This document shows, piece after piece, positions 34,232 to 45,798 of a DNA stretch of 64,000 bases (its first letter is position 1; each line of letters begins with the position of its first letter). Position numbers and translations under genes: made by a program. This stretch comes from Paracyclopina nana (Eukaryota > Arthropoda > Copepoda > Cyclopoida > Cyclopettidae): positions 6,448,001-6,512,000 of the forward strand of contig JAGUCH010000005.1 of NCBI GenBank assembly GCA_019096065.1. Reading direction: 5' to 3'. The notes under the pieces are model-generated. The model was not told the origin of the DNA, ran no database searches, and was given only the letters and a program-made list of their open reading frames with translations.

Positions 34232-35104
34232 TTATTGATCTAATGCTGACTTTGTTATTCCTTGTTCACTATGATCTATGGGAATCCGTATATAATCAAG
34301 AACATTTTGCCCATTAATTCTAGTTATGCGAATTAGACAATGTTGAGGAATTTTTACATAGGGGAGTTTTGCGAGATCTTCTTTTAAAAAATACGTAACA
34401 ATGCATCTTAAAACTGCTTGATGAGCTATGATAAGAAGATTTTTTTTGTTCAACTCAATTTTTTCTAAAATTGGTAAAATTCTTCTGCAGCAATCGATGT
34501 ATGATTCACCTGCAATGTAAATATATTTTAAATTTATTTTTCATATTATCAATCTATACCTCTAGGATATTTGTAAGTAAGCTTGTCTTTTTGTCTTTTC
34601 TCATGTTCATCTTGAAACTTTTCTTCTATTTCCTCATAAGTAAGAGAGTCAAAAACTCCAGCATTAATTTCATCAATTTCTGGGTAGATTTTGGCATGCA
34701 CTGGAATGAAAGCTGCAGTTTGTTTGGTCCTAACCAAAGAACTTGTCCACACTTCCAAGTCTTGAAGGCCTTAAACAAATTTAGGATATTTTGTAATATT
34801 TAATCAAAAAACATAAAAAACCTGAAGATTTCATGTAATTTCCAAGGGCTTCAGCATATTTTTTGCCTCTTGATGTTAGACCTGAGTCACCACCAATTCT
34901 TTCTTCTATGTTGTAATCGCTTTCACCATGCCTTGATAAAAAGAAACATCGTCCTTCTTCAATGTCAAAATTTCGTTCGTATAGTTCATTGAATGGATTT
35001 TTAACTATGTTACAGCAGTTGTTAGATTTTGTTTTTGGTTTTGGATTCTTGAAAATAGTCATAAGACCCCTAGGATTGTCGCAAGTTTCGCCAACTCTAC
35101 ACAT
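34232..35104 (-). CDS. Stand-alone fructose-2,6-bisphosphatase (PFKFB phosphatase half only)
   Basis: Three exons, 35104-34822, 34769-34560 and 34509-34232, with phase-1 GT-AG junctions give 256 residues. The histidine phosphatase core is complete. The RHG motif with the phospho-accepting His is in FFLSRHGESDYN. Then come IGGDSGLTSRGKKYAEAL, VWTSSLVRTKQTA, the acid residue in EINAGVFDSLTYEEI, and the second His in IIAHQAVLRC. These blocks match the phosphatase domain of 6-phosphofructo-2-kinase/fructose-2,6-bisphosphatase much better than general phosphoglycerate mutases. The ~55-residue N-terminus (FKNPKPKTKSNN..) is not a kinase domain, and no kinase exons are seen upstream. It should hydrolyse fructose 2,6-bisphosphate, favouring gluconeogenesis over glycolysis. 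The start is the first ATG in the open frame; unseen upstream exons cannot be excluded. Confidence 0.85.
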
Positions 35105-35751
35105 TTTTCGTTTTGTAAAATGAGACTTTAACTGTCAGCTGATTTTTGGCAGCAAACTTAACGCATGCGTGTTGTGAAAAAAACTCATCTAAAGCGTCTC
35201 AAAAAGGCGATTTACAAGTCCACTTGAAACTCCCTAAATATACAAACTACAAGTTTATCTGAAACACTAGAAAGCCACAAGAAGATCTGAAGGTCTCGCA
35301 AAAGAGTTCATTTTTCACACACATTATTCACTAGAAAACCACACAAGAAGATCGCAATGTCTCACAAAGAGTTCATTTTTGGATTTCTTCGTTTCTCCCT
35401 TTCCTTTACAAATTTTTTCCACGACCTATGCGCATTAAATAGAATTATTAAGTCGAATTATTGCCTTGATTAGTATAAGTAAATTTTTCAAATCTGAAAT
35501 TAAAGGGCTACTTTTCAAGATTTACCTTGCCGAAATCCTCAAAATATTTCCATGCGGCATTATTACGAGGAGGTGCTGTGCTGTAAGTTGGAAATTATTA
35601 TGCTACGATTGTAGGCAATTTGCTGAAGCTGAATCTACTTCGTTTTGCTTGAAAAGAGAAAGATTTAATGTGGCTTTGCACTGCAATTTAACGCTAAATG
35701 ATTTTAAATTCTTCAGTCTCCAGAAAATTCCAGCAACTGTAGGAGAAAACC
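35105..35751. other. Divergent intergenic region between bisphosphatase and ZP gene
   Basis: No gene. An incidental plus ORF at 35466-35771 overlaps the ZP signal-peptide exon in a different frame and is judged a shadow. Promoters of both flanking genes should be here. Confidence 0.4.
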
Positions 35752-36996
35752 ATGTTCTTTCAAATTTTTAGCCTACTGTTCTTAATCCGATCGGTAAGAA
35801 ATTTTTTTTTTTATTAATAGGTTGATTAGAAAACCATATTGAAGTTGCAGAGTGGATTGATTTACAAAAACTGTTCCAAAAAAATTACAAATCTTCTTCA
35901 TTAGCAATTTGTTCAAAAGCTTTTTTTTAAAGATATTGAGCGAAAAATATGAGGTCAGTTGTGTGAAATGCGCTTATGGAGATGAAAAAATGGAGAAACA
36001 TTTCCCGGAAAAAGGATATATGACAGCTGTTCTACGCAATCCCCCTAATTTTAGTGGGACTCCTATTTTTGCTGATAAAAAATCAAAAAATAATGATCCA
36101 GATTGTCAGATTATTTCTCAAAATGAAGACAAAACACTTTTTCAATTATTAGTTTTAGACCTTGAATCCTGTGGCGCATTAAATGAAAAGGTACGAAAAA
36201 CTATTGCAAAATTTATTTAGTTCTCTTTAAGTACTAATTATAATGTTACAGGATTATTTTGAAATTCGTATTTGGTTTACAAAGATGAAAGGACTTATAA
36301 TGGCATCTGACCAAGAAGTTACAATTAGGTGTAAACCAGAAAAGTCATCTGCACAAAGAGAAAAAATAGAAAGTTTCTCTGATAAGAAGTATTTATTAAA
36401 TAATACGAAACTTAAATGCGTCAATTTTTTTAGTAGAAATCCCAGCATAACTGAAAGAATCTTTTTCACACCATCTGATACGCTCAAGTACCGAATATTT
36501 TCGGGTAAAGGTATATTACAAAGATCAAACCAATTGGGAAGTGCCACTTCAGGGAATCAAAAGGTTGCAATTGGATCTAAATTGCTGATAAGTGGTATGG
36601 TTGAAAAAAAATCAGGTAAAATTATTTTTACGTAAAGAGTTTTTTTAATTTCAACATTTATATTTTAGCATATAAGTTTGTTACGATTTATGAAATCACA
36701 ATTTCAAGCCTAAGAAACAATCCTTATTATCCTGGTTATGTTACTTTAGTCTCTAAGGGCTGCAGAAATAAAGAATTTATGTTCATCGCACCAAGGAACC
36801 CTTACTGGCCACAAAATGCTACTAATATTGTAAATTTTGAATTTGAAGCATTTTCGTTGAATGGTAATTTTGGGAAAAATAATTGGATTCATGTTGTTTT
36901 AAAAACATGTGTTATGAAAAAAGAATGTGATTCGGTATATAGAACAGTCTTTTGTGTAATTTTTATGTTCAGAATTATTTTTTTTAGAGCTGTTAG
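35752..36996 (+). CDS. Secreted ZP-domain (zona pellucida-type) protein
   Basis: Five exons, 35752-35793, 35933-36190, 36252-36615, 36669-36934 and 36988-36996, all GT-AG and phase-consistent, give 312 residues. Exon 1 is a signal peptide (MFFQIFSLLFLIRS). The ZP-N half begins YEVSCVKCAYGDEKMEKHF and includes FSGTPIFADK, the DPDC cysteine and LDLESCGALNEK. The Cys in VTIRCKPEKS closes it. The ZP-C half has VAIGSKLLISGMVEK, LVSKGCRNKEF, FEFEAFSLNG and LKTCVMKKECDS. ZP domains polymerise into extracellular matrices such as cuticle. The protein ends two residues after the last cysteines with no transmembrane or GPI-type segment, which is unusual. The last 9-nt exon is the weakest call. Specific family within ZP proteins unknown. 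Confidence 0.8.
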
Positions 36997-37479
36997 AACT
37001 GTTTCGATAATTCATTGGAACCGAGTAAACCGAGGAAAAAATTAGAAGATTTGGAATTATAAGAAGCTTACGTTGAGTTTTGAAAATAAAAAAAATTTAT
37101 AGTGTTATTACACATGTTGCTGAAAAAAAATACAAGTTTAACTGAAAAGTCTCAAAAAGGTCCACCCGAAACCTGCAAAATGTATCAAATACAATTGTTC
37201 TTTAATGACTGAGAGATCTATCAGGCCCCATGATATAATAATTTATCAAATTTGTCGGACTTTGGAGGTCTTTTTGTCACCATTTTGAGACGTTTTAGGT
37301 GAAGTTGTAGTTTTTTCTACAACAGACACAAAATTGAATTTGTTAAATTCATACGATTAAAAACCTCATACAAAATCAAAAATTAATTGGAGAACAATTG
37401 GCATTAAAAAGGTAATAATCTAACGTGTATGTGGTTTAAAACTTATTTTTGGATGTTTATTAAACAATATATGATGCTA
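36997..37479. other. Intergenic DNA downstream of the ZP gene
   Basis: AT-rich, no gene or repeat recognised. Confidence 0.4.
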
Positions 37480-38064
37480 CACATTGATTTGAGAGAAAAC
37501 CTAACCTAGACTTCGTCAATCACCCCTAAACCTGAAATCTTATGTCCCAAGGGTTTATTTAGTGGTAGTTATAAAATCCTGGCCTGGCGCTTCCCATAAC
37601 ATAAAATTTTGAAAAACTTCTAGCTCAGTACCACTTTGTTTTATTGCTATAACTCATTTTAATAGCCCCCAACAAAATTGAGAGATCTAACTTTTTTATT
37701 TTCATAAGCAAGTTGTTAGGATGACCGGGAAAAGAGATACAGAGGGACAATTTTTCAAGTAGCAAAACAATTGTGACAGCTTAATTTTAAAGTTAGGCAC
37801 TCCAAATCTCCTTTCCTAACCATTCTAGCGATTTGCTTATGAAATAAAAAAAGTTAGCCCTTTTGATTTTCTGAGGGGTGTTTGAATCTCTTTTCAGCGA
37901 AAAAGCGTGTGAAGAGAGCTAGAGGTTATTTATGTCATGTGAAGCGCCAGGCCAGGATTTTTTAAGTACCCTTAAACGAACCCTTGAGATATAAGCTTTC
38001 AGAAAAAAACAGGCTTAGGGGTGGTTGACGAAGTCTAGGTTAGGTTTTCTCTCAAGTCAATGTG
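37480..38064. mobile_element. Inverted-repeat MITE, CACATTGA family (copy 1)
   Basis: Ends CACATTGATTTGAGAGAAAA and TTTTCTCTCAAGTCAATGTG. The inverted similarity runs inward for about 130 bp (CCTAACCTAGACTTCGTCAA, TCCTGGCCTGGCGCTTC). No ORF. Flanks are GCTA and GCCA, a possible decayed 4-bp target duplication. Same family as 45799-46403 and the fragment ending at 51288. Confidence 0.8.
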
Positions 38065-38185
38065 GCCAGTAACAACAAAAAACCAGTTTCAAATGCAAAC
38101 AAAACATTTGTTGAAATCAGAGCAAAACTAGAGCATAGCCATCACTTTTGACATCATTTTACGTTTAAAAAGGAATTTTTCGAAT

Positions 38186-39443
38186 ATGTTCGATCCTCTT
38201 TTCCATCACAAACAAGCGAAATCCATGATTTTTAGACCATTAGGAAGAACAAATATTCACGTCTCCCATATAGGTTTAGGAGCTGCTTCGTTTGGTAAGA
38301 AAAGATTTTTTGTTAATTAAAACAAAACATGACGCTAATTCTTTTTAAGGTAACATTTTTGGAGCTATGTGTCAAGAAGAAATAAACGAATTGGTTCTTG
38401 AGGCAATAAAAAGTGGCATAAATTTTATAGATACAGCTCCATGGTATGGTCAAGGATTATCTGAAAAAAGGCTCGGACTTGCCTTAAAAAACATTCCAAG
38501 AGATAAATATTTTATTGCTTCCAAAGTTGGCCGATATGGGTTGGATGCAAGCAATATGTTTGATTTTAGTCGAAAAACAGTTGAAAAAGGTTTTTTTTCC
38601 AGTCTAAAGCATTTGCAAGTAGATTACATTGATTTAGTTCAGGTAAATTTTGAAATCTTGATTTCCATTCTCTCCAATAATCTAATGAATAGGTCCACGA
38701 TATTGAATTTGCTCAATCTATCAGTCAACTTATTCATCATACACTGCCAGCTCTGCAAAAATTAAAGGAAAAAGGATTGATTCGTTACATTGGAATCACG
38801 GGCTATAATTTGCGTCTTCTCAAGAAAGTTGTTCACCTTTCTCAACCAGGAGTTATTGACACTGTACTTAGTTATGCAAGATGCAATCTAATCAATCAGG
38901 GTAAATATTTTTTTCTTTCAAAAAATCACTAAATTCAAACATTTACAGATTTGTTGGAAGACCTAGAATATTTCAAAAAAAGAGGGATTGGCATAATTAA
39001 TGGATCACCACTAGGTCTTGGCCTTTTAAACAACGAAGTGAATGCCCCCAAATGGCATTTGGCATTGCCAATGACAGTTAAAGCATGTAAAACAGCTGCA
39101 AAGAAATGTTCAGAAAAAAATTATAGCCTTGGTAAATATTTAATACCTAAGATGAATTTTTTAATATTTTTTGTTTCATTCAGCTAAAATAGGAATACAA
39201 TATGCATTGATGCAAGATGCGGCCATTGCTACACATTTAATCTCCATGGTGAACATTCAGCAACTGAAGGAAAATCTTTCTGCATCTTCGTCGGTCAAAA
39301 ATTTGGACCAAAATTTGCTAACTGAATTGCTCACTATATTTTCCGATCTTCCTTTAACACAATGGGAGAATTTTGAAGTTAAAAAATATTGGGAAAAGAT
39401 GGAAATCCTTAAATGTACTCAAAATATTGATATGTATTCCTAA
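38186..39443 (+). CDS. Aldo-keto reductase (L-galactose dehydrogenase-like)
   Basis: Five exons, 38186-38294, 38350-38642, 38693-38900, 38949-39131 and 39184-39443, all GT-AG with matching phases, give 350 residues. Conserved AKR features: FRPLGRTNIHVSHIGLGAASFG at the first strand; NFIDTAPWYGQGLSE with catalytic Asp and Tyr; FIASKVGRYG with Lys; and YIDLVQVHDIE with the active-site His. LIRYIGITGYN and INGSPLGLGLL follow in the expected order. It is a NAD(P)-dependent oxidoreductase with a TIM-barrel fold. Sequence layout resembles the L-galactose dehydrogenase-like AKR group common in invertebrates, but the substrate is not determined by sequence. Two in-frame ATGs lie in exon 1; I used the first. 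Confidence 0.92.
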
Positions 39444-41258
39444 TAACATTTTTAAAATTCACAAACAATTGATATAGTTGAAAAAGTGAACGAACTGTAG
39501 AATTTTCTGCTTAATATATAATTTTGAATCAATATTTTTAACATTTTATTCTTGAAAAATTTGGATCATTTTTTTCATGTCTCTTCTTTTCTCTACTTGT
39601 TATGTTACAGAAGATAGCTCCGAAATAGTTTAAGGTTATGCATCCGGAGGTGAAATCTTGATCCCCTTCTATTATTCATTAGGCGTCCCGTCTGAAAGAA
39701 CAAAGGCCTTCGGGGATGAAGCCGTACAAAGACGACCTTCCTTCAGAAAACGAGAGCGTTGAGTAAGAGAAGTACCAGGAGGGGTATAAAGTTTCATTTT
39801 GTAAGGTCTGGAACAAATGCCAGGTTCTTTTTTTGAAATGTGCAAGAGAAAGTCAATATCATCAAACAATTTTTACAGCATATAGATTATCGTTTTAGTA
39901 GACACGCAATCTCTTTAGCTTTCCAGCCAATACACCTAGTTTTTTTCCGGGCTCGGTCTATACCTTCTATCCATTTTGTAGTTGTTCTTTTGTGGTGGTT
40001 CTTTACGGTCAGTCAACATGAAGCCCAAAGCTATGTAGCTTTTTTATATTTTTCGGCAAAGAAAACGAAAGGTACAAGTATTCATATTTTATTACCATTT
40101 ATCCATGATTTTCTGCGTCATTTCTTGCAACATATTTAGTATAAGTGTGTATAATTTTAGCTTTAAAACCCAAGTGTAAAGAATAAGCATGCTTTTTGTT
40201 TCTATACCATAATTATCTATTTTTGCCTTTTGAAAATGTATAAGTACGAATGTTTTCTTGAGATCTCTATGTTAAAACAGAACAAAAAATTAAGTGATTT
40301 TATAATAGATAATTGTCAAATCGCTCAGAAGTAGTAAATTTGTATAATTTTTGATTTTATCTGTAGAAATTTTTGCATAGTATTCTTTATTGATGAGGTC
40401 CATCAGAAGCTTTGCTGCTCATCATCATCCAAGGAGAACAGTAATCCTTATTTTGAGCTGTTACTTTTCTTTCTTGATACTCAAGCTCACTATGGCCAGA
40501 CATTTACTATCAGAAGAAAGCCATGAGCACGGACCATTCTTTGTAGACTTCTAGCCTACTTTAGGCATGCATGCACTATCTGCTCAGCTCCTACATTTAC
40601 ATTCAAGCCTCGCGTCTTTCCTAGAAACAGACCAAAAAGTGAAAACTGTAAAAAAAAATTGGTTTTTGCCATCCTTAAAATGGCTTTGAACAGTAGACAA
40701 TCACTGTTTAAACAAAAAATGCTTTAACAAGCAAGTCCGGAAGGCAAAATTCTACTTTGAAGGATCATTAAACAGAAAAAAAAAATTGTAGTCTCTCTTC
40801 TTAGAACTCACTCGTGTGGTTACATAAGCAATAGAAGTTTTTCAAGTTTGCATCTTGTGGTTTATCAAAGTTCTGGTTGGTTTGATGGGCTACGTGCCCC
40901 ATAGATGATCTTTGTCTCCATTTGGCTGCTTTTCAGTTGACTTTCTGCTACGGAAACGGCAAGAGCTAAAGATGGATCACTCAGAAACGTTTTTTTTCGG
41001 TATAGTAAACACATCCAATTACCTTTTTTTCCTTTTCTGCTGCCCTAATAATGTTTTTTTGCTATTGAGAAGCATAAAAATCAAAAACTTCTAAAAAGTA
41101 ACTATTGCATTAATTTTATATTTGTAACTTGGAATAAGATTGTAAAAAATATTAAACTTTATGCACTACTATAAATCTTTGTGATATTTTTTTCTCCTAC
41201 TCTACTGCTTTCTGTCCTAATTACCATTATAGGAGCTCGCAAAAAGTCACTGAGTGAA
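39444..41258. other. Intergenic DNA with one possible small minus-strand exon at 39672-39793
   Basis: Within mostly AT-rich sequence, 39672-39793 is GC-richer and open on the minus strand: ATG at 39793 region, 41 codons beginning MKLYTPPGTSLTQRSRF and ending DGTPNE before a stop. The upstream flank ends ..AAAAAAG, so it could be a last exon joined to distant exons. I do not recognise it. The remainder (39870-41230) shows nothing; the segment just before 41233 ends TATAG and may be a 5'-UTR intron of the calmodulin-like gene. Confidence 0.35.
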
Positions 41259-42010
41259 ATGTCGCTGACAGAGCAGGACCTGGCCAATTTGGCGCGTCGA
41301 ATGACCGACCTCAATTTGCCAGTGACAATGGCAGATATTGGAGATTACTACGAGGCGTTTCACGAGTTCGATCGGGACAACTCTGGAAACATTTCCACTT
41401 CGGAGTTGGGACAAGTTATGCGATCTCTGGGGGAAAATCCAACCGGAATGGAGCTGGAGGTGAAACTTTTTCCACTCTTTCTACACATTTTTGTGATATC
41501 GAATAGGACGGTAGCTTTACCGCGGCTTTTCTTCTTCAGACAATCATCAACGAATTCGACGAGGATGGGAGTGGGACAATTGAGTTTCCCGAGTTTCTCA
41601 CTATGATGGCCCGAAAAGCGAAGGATCAACGGGAGAAAGAGCACCTTCATTGGCAAGAGACTTTCCGAGTTTTTACAACGCCGAGCACTTTGCCTGGTAA
41701 CATAGTGACAATAGATAAGGAAGGCAAGGAAGTGACTGTCCCACCAAAGACTTTGGAGCAAGCTGGATTTGATAGGGAGCCCAAATTAGCAGACAGAGAA
41801 TTACCAATTGATGAATTCAGGTAATGTTCATTGCCATGGTCACGATTAACTCTTCTTAAATGCTGCGATAGGTTCGTCATGAGAAGCCTCAACATCAGTG
41901 GACGTAGAATTGTATCTATGGACGAAGTGGACGAAATGATCAACGCGGTCGATGACGGCGATGGACTGCTTTGTTATGACGAGTTCGTCAACCTCATACA
42001 ACGTCATTAA
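41259..42010 (+). CDS. Calmodulin-like EF-hand protein with a long central insertion
   Basis: Three exons, 41259-41459, 41540-41820 and 41872-42010, GT-AG with matching phases, give 206 residues. EF-hand 1 ([12 protein letters not shown]) and EF-hand 2 ([12 protein letters not shown]) are canonical calcium loops. EF-hand 3 is degenerate (around [13 protein letters not shown]). EF-hand 4 keeps DGDG..YDE but its first loop position is Val instead of Asp. About 55 extra residues ([12 protein letters not shown]...[11 protein letters not shown]) lie between EF2 and EF3, where calmodulin has a short helix. It probably binds only two calcium ions and acts as a sensor or scaffold. The ATG was chosen because it opens the classic SLTEQ-type N-terminus; the frame extends a little upstream across a likely splice acceptor near 41232. 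Confidence 0.9.
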
Positions 42011-42479
42011 GAAAAAAGCTCTTTTAAGAATAGAAAATAAGTTTTCCTGACATTGATCACTTAGTTGACATTTTTCTCGCACTATGGCGCCACTAGCTTC
42101 TTTTAAGCCATAAAAATAGCATTTCGAGAAGCCCATTTACCCTAATGTTTCTTCCGTTTTCCTTAGTGGAGAGAGGTGCGTACGGTTTTTATCTTAGCGT
42201 GAAAAACTGCGTTTGATTAAATTCCGGTTTCAATAAGGATTACCAACATAGTAAAGTTTAGTAAACAGGTTTAGTAAGGTCGAGCGAGCAAATTAGCTGC
42301 AATCCGGCATGCTTACGTCAAAAAGTAAAGTTAGCTATCCTGGTTTGGTGGTCCGAGCCGTGATGAGCTAGTTGTCGCAGCCATTAGGCCGTTCTCATAT
42401 TGCCGGAAAAAGCTAAGCTAAGGTAAAAATTGCTTTGCAAACGCTCAACATTTCAAGCAAAGTAGCTGCTTTTTGTGAA
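42011..42479. other. 3' flank of calmodulin-like gene; nothing further recognised
   Basis: Non-coding. Contains words such as GAGCTAGTTGTCGCAGCC but no identifiable element. Confidence 0.35.
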
Positions 42480-43330
42480 TGTTGAGCGAATTAACTGGAG
42501 TTTGAGGCACCTGAGTCAACCGCAACATGTAGATTTAGCGAGGATGTACAAAATCTGTATTTGGGCTGTTTTTGGCTGCCCTGAAACTTCCAGAGTAGTA
42601 CTTTTTTCCAGCTAGGAGTAGACTCGGCAATCTTGACCCAATGCTGAGCTTTGCTGAGAATTTGAGGCACATGAGTAAACTCCAACATGTAGATTTAGCA
42701 AGGATCTACAAAATCGGTTTTTGGCTGCTCTGAAACGTCCAAAGTAGTACAAGCTATGAGCAGACTCAGCATTCTTGACCCTTTGCTGACCTCTGCTGAG
42801 AATTTTTATCAGCTGAGTCAATTTTTAAGGCCGATTACAGGAGTATCAGCACACAACTAATTACTGTCCATGTACTGAAAGTTGACCAGCATAAAATAGA
42901 AATAGAAAAATGAGTCATTTACTCTCATCTGAAACCTGACTCAGCATTCTTGACCCAATGCTGAGCTTTGCTGAGAATTTGAGGCACCTGAGTCAACCCC
43001 AACATGTAGATTTAGCAAGGATGTACAAAATCTGTGTTTTGGCTGCCCTGAAAAATCCACAGCAGTATATTTTTATCCAGCTATTTGCAGACTCAGCATT
43101 CTTGATCTTTTGCTGACCTCTGGTGAGAATTTATGGCAGCTGAGTCAATTTTAAGGCCACATGTAAGTGTCCAGCTCACAGAAATCATGATAATTTTGAG
43201 CAGTGTTCAGGAGCACCTACAAACAACTAACTACTGCCCATGTACTGAAAGTTGACCAGCATAAAATAGAAATAGAAAAATGAGTCATTTACTCACTTCT
43301 GAGACCTTACTCAGCATTCTTGAAACTTTT
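42480..43330. repeat. Degenerate direct repeats of GCTGAG/TTGAGGCACCTGAGTC units
   Basis: TTGAGGCACCTGAGTCAACC..CAACATGTAGATTTAGCAAGGATGTACAAAATC recurs near 42500, 42660 and 42970. CATGTACTGAAAGTTGACCA followed by AGCATAAAATAGAAATAG recurs near 42870 and 43240. Units are 160-370 bp apart. Open frames here are incidental. Confidence 0.7.
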
Positions 43331-43344
43331 CTTATGCCCCAGGA

Positions 43345-43512
43345 CAGATACTGCTATTTAGAAGCCCCAATGGGCCTCAATGCAGCGTCGGACGTATGGC
43401 GCTCACGCTCAGACTAAATCCTTTCAGACATAATAATAGCATTTATTTAGTAGATGATATACTCAATTTTGCTGCAACTGTGCAAGACTTACAAGCTCTC
43501 CTAAAGAACTGA
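43345..43512 (+). pseudogene. Reverse transcriptase fragment
   Basis: Translates to YLEAPMGLNAASDVW, then after a stop and shift YLVDDILNFAATVQDLQALL, matching the substrate-binding and catalytic YxDD blocks of an LTR-type reverse transcriptase. It is only about 55 codons and abuts the MULE-like remnant. Confidence 0.55.
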
Positions 43513-43529
43513 AAAAAGATTGGCATCAG

Positions 43530-44705
43530 TTGAACAACTGTGATCTCCTGAACACCAATTACAAAGGTAAGGTTCGAACTTTGTCAGGTGAAATTGCTGG
43601 CTTAGTTTTTGCTAGTGATTTTCTTCTTGAAAAAATGGAATGTGGTGTGAATTTCAGCTTTGATGTCACATTTTGGACTGTTCCATCAGGCTTCTATCAG
43701 TTATTTAACATTTCTCTTGAGCATGGTGGCCATAGCTTTGGCACAGTTTCTGTACTTATGGCAGGTGAATCTTAACCTAAGTAAAGGGCTGTATTTCAAA
43801 AATTGTCAGAACTGATACCAGGCTTCCAGCCATCTCAAGGTAAAGCTGATTTTGAGAAAGCCTCTCGTCATGCAGCTCATGAAACATTTCCTGGCCTGTT
43901 ATAAGTGGATGCTTCTTCGATTATACTCAAGCTCTATTCAAAAACCTTCAAAAATTGGTTTTGAGCAAGTGTTACTTCAGAAGCAAAAAATTACCTCAGT
44001 TTGTAAGACAATTGATGGATGTGCCCTTGCTTCCTCCAGAGTTGTTTGCTCCTACCTATACTATCTCAAGCATTTAATATCAATGCTGGTGTCTTGGCTA
44101 ACTTAGCAAGGTTCAAGCAGTACATAAGGAAGGTTTGGATGAGCTTAGATCCTGGTATTCTTTCTGTTAAACGCTTGGAGCATGCATCTAATAATTGGAA
44201 TGAGAGTTTTCATGCCATGTTAAAGACATCCCATCCAGGAATTTGGCAATTTATTTTTAACCATATTAAAGTTTTCGTCAAACAAGTACAGGAATACAGG
44301 CAATGTGAATCATTTGGACCTGATGGCTTTGTCAGAGGACAATGAGGTGAAGTAAGAGCTTGCCTAGATCTTCGAAACAACCTTGCATCAGGCAAAATAA
44401 CAGCTATCCAATTCTTGGACTAAGCACATGATGAAGAAGAGCTTGAGCAAGTCAAAATCAAGATGATCTATAGTATAAGGTGAGCTCTATGCGCAGCTTT
44501 ACTATAGCACGTCATCGGACTATGCTATGGTAGGGTGCAGGACAAAATTTCTATTTAAGTTCCATTCCGGCAGTTCCATTACAATCCTGATTTGCTCAAT
44601 GAAGATCCAGCTGTCATTAATGATGTCTCATGTCTTGATGACAACAATGCTGGAGCGGCTTACCACAGCCCTGTCAGTGTTACCCCTGATCCTCACATTT
44701 AGGAA
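43530..44705 (+). pseudogene. MULE-type (Mutator-like) DNA transposase remnant
   Basis: 43530-43773 reads VNFSFDVTFWTVPSGFYQLF then HSFGTVSVLMAG, the typical start of the MULE DDE core (first Asp in FSFDVTF). Later frames give an HAAHETFPG..H-type block, then NWNESFHAMLKTSHPGIWQF (44185-44260), resembling the Nx2E/W-F block near the C-terminus of MULE transposases. A further open tail (HYNPDLLNEDPAV) lies near 44580. Stops and frame shifts throughout show decay. Terminal inverted repeats were not found. Confidence 0.6.
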
Positions 44706-45798
44706 CCAACTTGTTAATGGAGGATGCTTACTTGCCCTCCCAAAAAAACCGCAAGAAAGAAGAAGGCAGATGGTTGAAGCTTAAACAGGTGGCATGCACG
44801 AGCTCACCTATGGAAGGCTGGCATGGAGCCACGGCTGACGGAGACGAGCAAAGGGACGCGTGGACGAGAGGAGCAAGACTGGAGGAGTTATGAAGAGGGT
44901 GCCAAACAGTCAATGTACCCTCATGCAATGAGGGACTCTTTCTGTGACCACTTTATTCCTAGCTCTGCCTAAATAAATGGATTATGTACTGAGACTGGCT
45001 ACACTATATTCCAAAGGTAGAACCTGCAGAGCTCCTTAGTGAATGTAGGAAGCTGGGTTAAGCCCATGGCTTTCTCAGTTGGAGTGATTTGGAACGCATT
45101 GGTGGGAGGACAAGTGCTAGGCACTGCCACTTCCTTCTGATGGTGGTGCTAATTGGGAGGATTGGTACTTTGTCTACCCAAAAATATTGTATATATGCCA
45201 TCAGGATCAGTCCCAACCAGAGTTTTTCTACAGAGGATTGAGATATTTGCTAGACTTGAGTGCCTCCGCTAAGAGTTGGAGTTGGCCCTGGCTTTTGGTG
45301 CAGAGTAAAGGCACAGTGTCGCACAGCATTTTGGGGGCTCAACCAGGTAGCATCCGGGGATCCCACCCTCGATCGGCAATTGAGTGAGAAGTGAGAGGAC
45401 TGTCATTTCAAGATATCATTGTCTAGCACAAGATGGTGCATGGTTCTTTGGGTCATTGGCAAAAGTAACGTGAGTCCTACAGCCCATTAGACATTGATCA
45501 GAGAAGAGCACTTCAGAGCGAACTTGAGGAGTAGAGGAGGAGTTGGTAGAGGCTATATGAACGGTAATGCATTACGTCGGATATCCCATGATACAGCACG
45601 CCATTGCCTCTTGGTTGACCTGAAAAAGGAGTCTCATTGCTGAGTGTGTGTGAAATTTAAAGTACCAGGTACTGGCATACATACTACTTGAAGACCACAT
45701 TAGCCCAAGGAGGCGAAATTAGAGACAAAGAGCGCATATCCCAGCATTTGGACGTCTAGTTGCTCCGAAGCAGTGGTGCCCTCCCCCCCTCTTCTTGC
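44706..45798. other. Unassigned intergenic DNA
   Basis: Only short ORFs without recognisable motifs on both strands. Possibly more decayed transposon sequence downstream of the MULE remnant. Confidence 0.35.

Noticed and set aside
34232..35104. TIGAR or phosphoglycerate mutase
   Set aside because: The blocks IGGDSGLTSRGKKYA, VWTSSLVRTKQTA and YPRGESY follow the PFKFB phosphatase domain rather than TIGAR or PGAM.
43852..44106. Independent host gene in the 43.8-44.3 kb region
   Set aside because: Frames match pieces of a MULE transposase and are broken by stops.
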